From Rugalucina vietnamica (lineage: Eukaryota > Mollusca > Bivalvia > Lucinida > Lucinidae): a stretch of DNA of 64,000 nt. Below the pieces are notes generated by a model. The model was given only the letters and a program-made list of their open reading frames with translations. It did not search any database and was not told where the DNA came from. The stretch covers positions 35,192,721 through 35,256,720 of the forward strand of contig OZ024874.1 in NCBI GenBank assembly GCA_964017185.1. The letters are read 5' to 3'. Every line of letters starts with the position of its first letter. Within the stretch, counting starts at the first letter, position 1. The position numbers and the translations under genes were made by a program. Below are positions 1 through 8,605 of this stretch, piece after piece.

Positions 1-2442
1 CAAATCACGTAGGGTTTTGGAATTTTATTCAGGGTTTGAAAAGAGTTTAGCCCAATTGTTGTGAATCAATCATAAAATGCGTCAACCCCGACCAATTTGG
101 GGAGAAATTTGATTTTCAATCGGATTTACTTGAAACCCCTATCAGGGCTTTGGTCAAATAACGTAGGGTTTTGGGATTTTATTTAGGGTTTGTAAAGAGT
201 TTAGCCCAATTGTTGTGAATCAATAATAAAATGCGTCAACCCCGACCATTTTGGGGGAGAGATTTAGTTTTCGATATAATCTAAACCCCTATCAGGGCTT
301 TGGTCAAATCAAGTAGGGTTTTGGGATTTTATTTGGGGTTTGAAAGGAGTTTAGCTCAATTGTTGTGAATCAATAATAAAATGCGTCAACCCCGACCATT
401 TTGTGGGAGAGATTTGATCTTCGATATAATTTGACCCCCTCCCTATCAGGGCTTTGGTCAAATCACGTAGAATTTGGGGATTTTATTCAGGGTTTGAAAA
501 GAGTTTAGCCCAATGGTTGTGAATCAATCATAAAATGCGTCAACCCCGACCATTTTGGGGAGAAATTAAAATTTTCAATCTAACTTACTTGAAACCCCTA
601 TCAGGGCTTCGGTCAAATAACGTAGGGTTTTGGGATTTTAATTAGGGTTTGTAAAGAGTTTAGCCCAATTGTTGTGAATCAATAATAAAATGCGTCAACC
701 CCGACCATTTTGGGGGAGATATTTAGTTTTCGATATAATCTAAACCCCTATCAGGGCTTTGGTCAAATCACGTAGGGTTTGGGGATTTTATTTAGGGTTT
801 GAAAAGAGTTTAGCTCAATTGTTGTGAATCAATAATAAAATGCGTCAACCCCGACCATTTTGTGGGAGAGATTTGATCTTGGATATAATTTGAACCCCTC
901 CCTATCAGGGCTTTGGTCAAATCACGTAGGGTTTTGGAATTTTATTCAGGGTTTGAAAAGAGTTTAGCCCAATGGTTGTAAATCAATCATAAAATGCGTC
1001 AACCCCGACCATTTTGGGGAGAAATTAAATTTCCAGTCTAATTTACTGGAAACCCCTATCAGGGCTTCGGTCAAATAACGTAGGGTTTTGGGATTTTATT
1101 TAGGGTTTATAAAGAGTTTAGCCCAATTGTTGTGAATCAATAATAAAATGCGTCAACCCCGACCATTTTGGGGGAGATATTTAGTTTTCGATATAATCTA
1201 AACCCCTATCAGGGCTTTGGTCAAATCACGTAGGGTTTGGGGATTTTATTTAGGGTTTGAAAAGAGTTTAGCTCAATTGTTGTGAATCAATAATAAAATG
1301 CGTCAACCCCGACCATTTTGTGGGAGAGATTTGATCTTGGATATAATTTGAACCCCTCCCTATCAGGGCTTTGGTCAAATCACGTAGGGTTTGTGGATTT
1401 TATTCAAGGTTTGAAAAGAGTTTAGCCCAATGGTTGTGAATCAATCATAAAATGCGTCAACCCCGACCATTTTGGGGAGAAATTAAATTTTCAATCTAAT
1501 TTACTGGAAACCCCTATCAGGGCTTCGGTCAAATAACGTAGGGTTTTGGTATTTTATTTAGGGTTTGTAAAGAGTTTAGCCCAATTGTTGTGAATCAATA
1601 ATAAAATGCGTCAACCCCGACCATTTTGGGGGAGATATTTAGTTTTCGATATAATCTAAACCCCTACCAGGGCTTTGGTCAAATCACGTAGGGTTTTGGG
1701 ATTTTATTAAAGGTTTGAAAAGAGTTTAGCTCAACTGTTGTGAATCAATAATAAAATGAGTCAACCCCGACCATTTTGTGGGAGAGATTTGATCTTCGAT
1801 ATAATTTGAAATCCTCCCTATCAGGGCATTGGTCAAATCACGTAGGATTTTGGGATTTTATTCAGGGTTTGAAAAGAGTTTAGCCCAATTGTTGTGAATC
1901 AATCATAAAATGCGTCAACCCCGACCATTTTGGGGAGAAATTAAATTTTCAATCTAATTTTCTTGAAACCCCTATCAGGGCTTCGGTCAAATAACGTAGG
2001 GTTTTGGGATTTTATTTAGGGTTTGAAAAGAGTTTAGCCCAATTGTTGTGAATCAATAATAAAATGCGTCAACCCCGACCATTTTGGGGGAGATATTTAG
2101 TTTTCGATATGATCTAAACCCCTATCAGGGCTTTGGTCAAATCACGTAGGGTTTTGGGATTTTATTTAGGGTTTGAAAAGAGTTAAGCTCAATTGTTGTG
2201 AATCAATAATAAAATGCGTCAACCCCGACCATTTTGTGGGAGAGATTTGATCTTCGATATAATTTGAACCCCTCCCTATCAGGGCTTTGGTCAAATCACG
2301 TAGGGTTTTGGGATTTTATTCAGGGTTTGAAAAGAGTTTAGCCCAATTGTTGTGAATCAATCATAAAATGCGTCAACCCCGACCATTTTGGGGAGAAATT
2401 AAAATTTTCAATCTGATTTACTTGAAACCCCTATCAGGGCTT
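1..2442 (+). repeat. Satellite block of U1, sixteen a/b/c monomers
   Basis: Monomer boundaries, taken at the CAAATMACG start, fall at 1, 155, 305, 459, 614, 764, 918, 1072, 1222, 1376, 1530, 1680, 1834, 1988, 2138 and 2292. Lengths run 154/150/154 bp over and over, with 155 once; the last is cut to 151 bp by the telomeric tract. Every monomer keeps a TGAATCAAT...ATAAAATG...GTCAACCCCGACCA core and a CCCCTATCAGGGCTT end. Types differ after the core: a has GGGGAGAAATT, b has GGGGGAGA(T/G)ATTTAG, c has TGTGGGAGAGATTTGATC and usually CCCCTCCCTATC. Confidence 0.96.
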
Positions 2443-2618
2443 AGGTTTAGGGTTAGGGTTAGGGTTAGGGTTAGGGTTAGAGTTAGGGTTAGGGTTAGGG
2501 AGAGGGTTAGGGTTAGGGTTAGGGTTAGGGTTAGGTTAGCGTTAGGGATAGGGTTAGGGTTTGGGTTAGGGTTAGGGTTGGGTTAGGGTTAGGGTTAGGG
2601 TTAGGGTTAGGGTTAGGG
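2443..2618 (+). repeat. Telomeric TTAGGG tract, U1 (176 bp)
   Basis: Begins AGGTTTAGGG straight after the truncated a monomer and ends at GTATAAGCGGG of M1. Non-canonical repeats in fixed order: TTTAGGG, TTAGAG, GGGAGAGGG, TTAGG, TTAGCG, GGGATAGGG and TTGGG. A TTTGGG repeat is private to this unit. Six repeats follow TTGGG. Confidence 0.97.
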
Positions 2619-3277
2619 TATAAGCGGGTGTGCGAAGATGGGCAACTTGCCCATCTTGGTTATGATCTGATTTTTTTTTTATTTCTGCATTTGTTCTTTT
2701 TTGTTCTCCTTTATATTATTAATGATAAAACATGTCCCATTTGGGGTCTATTCAGAGAGGGTTAGGGTTAGGATTAGGGTATAAGCTGATGTACGAAGAT
2801 GGGCAACCAGCCCATCTTGGTTATGATCTGATTCTTTTCTTTCTACATTTTTTTTTTATTTCTTTTTCCCCCCTTTTTTGTTCGCCTTTATATTATCAGT
2901 GATAAACCTTGTCTCAGTTTGGGTCCATTCAGAGATGCTAATCTTTAATATTAAATAACATGAATTCGTATGTAACGTAGGGTTAGGGTTAAGGTTAGGC
3001 GCTTGAAACACACCTTGTTTGATTGTGCGCACTTTCAATCTTCTGGCAACATGTAGCCCTTATGACGTCAATCTCGCTTGTCATTCAAAATTTGAGCAAG
3101 CATTGTATTTGAGCATACTTTGCGCGGCTGACAGTGAGTGGCCATCCACGATTTTTCAGTATAGATGTGCCTACGCTTAAGACAATGCTTAACTGGTGTG
3201 TGCTTCCAAGAGAAGTAAGTAAAATATAAAGGTTGGACACTTTGGAAGTAGTTAAATCATTCAAAGGGAGATAGTAT

Positions 3278-3323
3278 GGACCATATTGCACAATTTCGGG
3301 TAATGAGCCCTCATCAGTAGCCC
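3278..3323 (-). ncRNA. Type I hammerhead self-cleaving ribozyme, U1
   Basis: Read on the minus strand from 3323 to 3278: stem I strand GGGCUA, core box CUGAUGA, stem II GGG/CCC closing a 7-nt loop, core box GAAA, short stem III AUU/AAU with a GUGC loop, triplet AUA, then stem I strand UGGUCC. All usual conserved positions are present (C3 to A9, G12-A14, the A15.1-U16.1 pair, and H17 = A). Stem I has four Watson-Crick and two G-U pairs. Predicted cleavage lies between 3284 and 3283. An outer helix of about 8 bp can form between 3331-3338 and 3254-3262 with one bulged base, leaving an internal loop that could dock with loop II. AUA triplets and short stem III are expected to slow a monomeric ribozyme. 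Activity is unproven. Confidence 0.85.
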
Positions 3324-4128
3324 TAGAAGTGAACATTTGTAAGTTGTGTGTATTTGATCGTACAATGGATATAATATTGGCGGTAGATGTTGATTTTCGA
3401 CTTAATGCAGGCTGACCCAGGTTGGTATACGAGCGTTGTCTTTGGTTACATGAAAACAGAACGTAAAGACTAAATTGACCTCTAAGAATATTGCTTTTAG
3501 AGCGGTATTCCATTCGCAGTACCTGTTTTCCAGGAGCAAGTTAAAGAACAAAGGTTCTCATGCCTAGCAATTCATTGGACTATATTGGACTTGCAATATC
3601 CATGGACTATAGGGGCCGCAGAACTCAGAAAAAATCAATACAATCCAATGGACTATATGGGCCTTGTGCAACATCCATGGACTCTACGGGCCGTAGCATT
3701 TTTTGGGTTAGGGTTAGGGTCAGGGTGTAAGCTGATGTGCGAAGATAAACAACTTGCCCATCTCGGCTATGACCTGATTTTTTTCTTTCTTCATGTTTTC
3801 CTTTTGTGTTCTCCTTTATATTATTAATGATAAAACTTGTCTCAGTTGGGGTCTATTCAGAGATGCTAATCTTTGATATTAGATAACACGAATTCATATG
3901 TAACGTTAGTTCGGACAAGCTTTATATGCTTTTTCATATAGATTTCGCGTGTTCCTTTATTTCTGACGAACAACACAATGTGATATATATATCACTAAGC
4001 ATAATGCCGTATGTAACTTCAGTTCGTAGACTGTTTTCATTGCTCTTAAGGGAACTCAATCTATAGTTCCATTTAGTTCGCACAAACAATATACTGTTTT
4101 CAGATATATTAATTAACATAATTTCGTA

Positions 4129-6739
4129 CCCCTATCAGCGTTTTGGTCAAATAACGTACGGTTTTGGGATTTTATTCAGGGTTTTTAAAAGAGTTTAGCC
4201 CAATTGTTGTGAATCAATAATAAAATGCGTCAACCCCGACCATTTTGTGGGAGAGATTTGATTTTGATATAATTTGAACCCCTATCAGGGCTTTGGTCAA
4301 ATCACGTAGGGTTTTGGAATTTTATTCAGGGTTTGAAAAGAGTTTAGCCCAATTGTTGTGAATCAATCATAAAATGCGTCAACCCCGACCAATTTGGGGA
4401 GAAATTTGATTTTCAATCGGATTTACTTGAAACCCCTATCAGGGCTTTGGTCAAATAACGTAGGGTTTTGGGATTTTATTTAGGGTTTGTAAAGAGTTTA
4501 GCCCAATTGTTGTGAATCAATAATAAAATGCGTCAACCCCGACCATTTTGGGGGAGAGATTTAGTTTTCGATATAATCTAAACCCCTATCAGGGCTTTGG
4601 TCAAATCAAGTAGGGTTTTGGGATTTTATTTGGGGTTTGAAAGGAGTTTAGCTCAATTGTTGTGAATCAATAATAAAATGCGTCAACCCCGACCATTTTG
4701 TGGGAGAGATTTGATCTTCGATATAATTTGACCCCCTCCCTATCAGGGCTTTGGTCAAATCACGTAGAATTTGGGGATTTTATTCAGGGTTTGAAAAGAG
4801 TTTAGCCCAATGGTTGTGAATCAATCATAAAATGCGTCAACCCCGACCATTTTGGGGAGAAATTAAAATTTTCAATCTAACTTACTTGAAACCCCTATCA
4901 GGGCTTCGGTCAAATAACGTAGGGTTTTGGGATTTTAATTAGGGTTTGTAAAGAGTTTAGCCCAATTGTTGTGAATCAATAATAAAATGCGTCAACCCCG
5001 ACCATTTTGGGGGAGATATTTAGTTTTCGATATAATCTAAACCCCTATCAGGGCTTTGGTCAAATCACGTAGGGTTTGGGGATTTTATTTAGGGTTTGAA
5101 AAGAGTTTAGCTCAATTGTTGTGAATCAATAATAAAATGCGTCAACCCCGACCATTTTGTGGGAGAGATTTGATCTTGGATATAATTTGAACCCCTCCCT
5201 ATCAGGGCTTTGGTCAAATCACGTAGGGTTTTGGAATTTTATTCAGGGTTTGAAAAGAGTTTAGCCCAATGGTTGTGAATCAATCATAAAATGCGTCAAC
5301 CCCGACCATTTTGGGGAGAAATTAAATTTCCAGTCTAATTTACTGGAAACCCCTATCAGGGCTTCGGTCAAATAACGTAGGGTTTTGGGATTTTATTTAG
5401 GGTTTATAAAGAGTTTAGCCCAATTGTTGTGAATCAATAATAAAATGCGTCAACCCCGACCATTTTGGGGGAGATATTTAGTTTTCGATATAATCTAAAC
5501 CCCTATCAGGGCTTTGGTCAAATCACGTAGGGTTTGGGGATTTTATTTAGGGTTTGAAAAGAGTTTAGCTCAATTGTTGTGAATCAATAATAAAATGCGT
5601 CAACCCCGACCATTTTGTGGGAGAGATTTGATCTTGGATATAATTTGAACCCCTCCCTATCAGGGCTTTGGTCAAATCACGTAGGGTTTGTGGATTTTAT
5701 TCAGGGTTTGAAAAGAGTTTAGCCCAATGGTTGTGAATCAATCATAAAATGCGTCAACCCCGACCATTTTGGGGAGAAATTAAATTTTCAATCTAATTTA
5801 CTGGAAACCCCTATCAGGGCTTCGGTCAAATAACGTAGGGTTTTGGTATTTTATTTAGGGTTTGTAAAGAGTTTAGCCCAATTGTTGTGAATCAATAATA
5901 AAATGCGTCAACCCCGACCATTTTGGGGGAGATATTTAGTTTTCGATATAATCTAAACCCCTACCAGGGCTTTGGTCAAATCACGTAGGGTTTTGGGATT
6001 TTATTAAAGGTTTGAAAAGAGTTTAGCTCAACTGTTGTGAATCAATAATAAAATGAGTCAACCCCGACCATTTTGTGGGAGAGATTTGATCTTCGATATA
6101 ATTTGAAATCCTCCCTATCAGGGCATTGGTCAAATCACGTAGGATTTTGGGATTTTATTCAGGGTTTGAAAAGAGTTTAGCCCAATTGTTGTGAATCAAT
6201 CATAAAATGCGTCAACCCCGACCATTTTGGGGAGAAATTAAATTTTCAATCTAATTTTCTTGAAACCCCTATCAGGGCTTCGGTCAAATAACGTAGGGTT
6301 TTGGGATTTTATTTAGGGTTTGAAAAGAGTTTAGCCCAATTGTTGTGAATCAATAATAAAATGCGTCAACCCCGACCATTTTGGGGGAGATATTTAGTTT
6401 TCGATATGATCTAAACCCCTATCAGGGCTTTGGTCAAATCACGTAGGGTTTTGGGATTTTATTTAGGGTTTGAAAAGAGTTAAGCTCAATTGTTGTGAAT
6501 CAATAATAAAATGCGTCAACCCCGACCATTTTGTGGGAGAGATTTGATCTTCGATATAATTTGAACCCCTCCCTATCAGGGCTTTGGTCAAATCACGTAG
6601 GGTTTTGGGATTTTATTCAGGGTTTGAAAAGAGTTTAGCCCAATTGTTGTGAATCAATCATAAAATGCGTCAACCCCGACCATTTTGGGGAGAAATTAAA
6701 ATTTTCAATCTGATTTACTTGAAACCCCTATCAGGGCTT
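4129..6739 (+). repeat. Satellite block of U2 (17 monomers)
   Basis: Complete block of 2611 bp, opening with a 19-bp monomer end and a diverged c-like monomer (4148-4297), followed by five a-b-c trimers and a truncated a monomer. I noticed no private change. Confidence 0.95.
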
Positions 6740-6921
6740 AGGTTTAGGGTTAGGGTTAGGGTTAGGGTTAGGGTTAGAGTTAGGGTTAGGGTTAGGGAGA
6801 GGGTTAGGGTTAGGGTTAGGGTTAGGGTTAGGTTAGCGTTAGGGATAGGGTTAGGGTTAGGGTTAGGGTTAGGGTTGGGTTAGGGTTAGGGTTAGGGTTA
6901 GGGTTAGGGTTAGGGTTAGGG
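6740..6921 (+). repeat. Telomeric TTAGGG tract, U2 (182 bp)
   Basis: Same variant order as U1 but without TTTGGG; seven canonical repeats follow TTGGG. Confidence 0.97.
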
Positions 6922-7576
6922 TATAAGCGGGTGTGCGAAGATGGGCAACTTGCCCATCTTGGTTATGATCTGATTTTTTTTTTATTTCTGCATTTGTTCT
7001 TTTTTGTTCTCCTTTATATTATTAATGATAAAACATGTCCCATTTGGGGTCTATTCAGAGAGGGTTAGGGTTAGGATTAGGGTATAAGCTGATGTACGAA
7101 GATGGGCAACCAGCCCATCTTGGTTATGATCTGATTCTTTTCTTTCTACATTTTTTTTTTATTTCTTTTTCCCCCCTTTTTTGTTCGCCTTTATATTATC
7201 AGTGATAAACCTTGTCTCAGTTTGGGTCCATTCAGAGATGCTAATCTTTAATATTAAATAACATGAATTCGTATGTAACGTAGGGTTAGGGTTAAGGTTA
7301 GGCGCTTGAAACACACCTTGTTTGATTGTGCGCACTTTCAATCTTCTGGCAACATGTAGCCCTTATGACGTCAATCTCGCTTGTCATTCAAAATTTGAGC
7401 AAGCATTGTATTTGAGCATACTTTGCGCGGCTGACAGTGAGTGGCCACGATTTTTCAGTATAGATGTGCCTACGCTTAAGACAATGCTTAACTGGTGTGT
7501 GCTTCCAAGAGAAGTAAGTAAAATATAAAGGTTGGACACTTTGGAAGTAGTTAAATCATTCAAAGGGAGATAGTAT

Positions 7577-7626
7577 GGACCATATTGCACAATTTCGGTC
7601 GGGTAATGAGCCCTCATCAGTAGCCC
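7577..7626 (-). ncRNA. Hammerhead ribozyme with altered core, U2
   Basis: Same motif, but four bases are duplicated (CCGA CCGA on the minus strand) between stem II and the GAAA box. This either opens the three-way junction or shortens stem II, so self-cleavage is probably impaired. It is the only unit with a changed core. Confidence 0.75.
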
Positions 7627-8455
7627 TAGAAGTGAACATTTGTAAGTTGTGTGTATTTGATCGTACAATGGATATAATATTGGCGGTAGATGTTGATTTT
7701 CGACTTAATGCAGGCTGACCCAGGTTGGTATACGAGCGTTGTCTTTGGTTACATGAAAACAGAACGTAAAGACTAAATTGACCTCTAAGAATATTGCTTT
7801 TAGAGCGGTATTCCATTCGCAGTACCTGTTTTCCAGGAGCAAGTTAAAGAACAAAGGTTCTCATGCCTAGCAATTCATTGGACTATATTGGACTTGCAAT
7901 ATCCATGGACTATAGGGGCCGCAGAACTCAGAAAAAATCAATACAATCCAATGGACTATATGGGCCTTGTGCAACATCCATGGACTCTACGGGCCGTAGC
8001 ATTTTTTGGGTTAGGGTTAGGGTCAGGGTGTAAGCTGATGTGCGAAGATAAACAACTTGCCCATCTCGGCTATGACCTGATTTTTTTCTTTCTTCATGTT
8101 TTCCTTTTGTGTTCTCCTTTATATTATTAATGATAAAACTTGTCTCAGTTGGGGTCTATTCAGAGATGCTAATCTTTGATATTAGATAACACGAATTCAT
8201 ATGTAACGTTAGTTCGGACAAGCTTTATATGCTTTTTCATATAGATTTCGCGTGTTCCTTTATTTCTGACGAACAACACAATGTGTTCATATATATATAT
8301 CACTAAGCATAATGCCGTATGTAACTTCAGTTCGTAGACTGTTTTCATTGCTCTTAAGGGAACTCAATCTATAGTTCCATTTAGTTCGCACAAACAATAT
8401 ACTGTTTTCAGATATATTAATTAACATAATTTCGTACCCCTATCAGCGTTTTGGT

Positions 8456-8605
8456 CAAATAACGTACGGTTTTGGGATTTTATTCAGGGTTTTTAAAAGA
8501 GTTTAGCCCAATTGTTGTGAATCAATAATAAAATGCGTCAACCCCGACCATTTTGTGGGAGAGATTTGATTTTGATATAATTTGAACCCCTATCAGGGCT
8601 TTGGT
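8456..8605 (+). repeat. Diverged c-like first monomer (reference unit U3)
   Basis: 150 bp. It begins CAAATAACGTACGG instead of CAAATCACGTAGGG and has TTTTTAAAAGAG where others have GTTTGAAAAGAG. Its distal half is c type but lacks the CTC of CCCCTCCC. Just before it, 8437-8455 is a stub matching only the end of a monomer (CCCCTATCAGCGTTTTGGT). This is the edge monomer of the satellite, where homogenisation between monomers is expected to be weakest. Confidence 0.9.

Larger units (their letters stand above)
1..4128. repeat. Megasatellite unit U1 (left-truncated by the window edge)
   Basis: Lacks about the first 168 bp compared with complete units. Satellite 1-2442, telomeric tract 2443-2618, right half 2619-4128. 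Private differences: a G-to-A change near 1407, a TTTGGG repeat near 2560, and an AT microsatellite near 3980 that is 5 bp shorter than in every other unit. The number of private changes makes it the most distinct unit with U2. Confidence 0.97.
4129..8436. repeat. Megasatellite unit U2 (4308 bp)
   Basis: Satellite 4129-6739, telomeric tract 6740-6921, right half 6922-8436. Two private changes lie in the 705-bp block: loss of 4 bp near 7446 and a 4-bp duplication near 7599. The second falls inside the hammerhead core. Confidence 0.97.

Noticed and set aside
1-2442. Regular repeats of about 150 bp considered as a CRISPR array
   Set aside because: The whole monomer is conserved, with no unique spacers and no cas genes; it is a satellite.
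1-2442. Monomer length near that of a nucleosome or centromeric satellite, suggesting a centromere
   Set aside because: No CENP-B-like box recognised, and the repeated telomeric tracts fit a subtelomere better; a pericentromeric telomere-derived block cannot be excluded.
2368-2586. 72-codon plus-strand frame with VRVRVR and LGLGLG runs, once per unit
   Set aside because: It is the translation of the satellite end and the TTAGGG tract; its length changes with telomeric repeat number.
2635-2680. Palindrome followed by a T run, resembling a bacterial intrinsic terminator or a Pol III stop
   Set aside because: The T run begins about 14 bp after the hairpin rather than directly, the setting is eukaryotic, and no Pol III A or B box is recognisable upstream.
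2784-2800. CTGATGTACGAAG in M2 (and CTGATGTGCGAAG in M3), resembling a second hammerhead core on the plus strand
   Set aside because: It lacks A9 and has no room for stem II between the two boxes, so it cannot form the three-way junction.
2856-3038. 60-codon minus-strand frame, and the 71-codon plus-strand frame seen only in U12-U15
   Set aside because: Both overlap M2 and telomeric repeats; the 71-codon frame appears only because the poly-T run is one base shorter.
3000-3704. Search for reverse transcriptase, GIY-YIG endonuclease or transposase coding in the hammerhead block
   Set aside because: No frame is long enough or carries recognisable motifs, so the retroelement origin rests on the ribozyme and boundaries only.
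3585-3827. 80-codon plus-strand frame present in every unit
   Set aside because: It runs across the 46/48-bp duplication, a telomeric repeat and M3, has no recognisable domain, and is as conserved as its non-coding surroundings.
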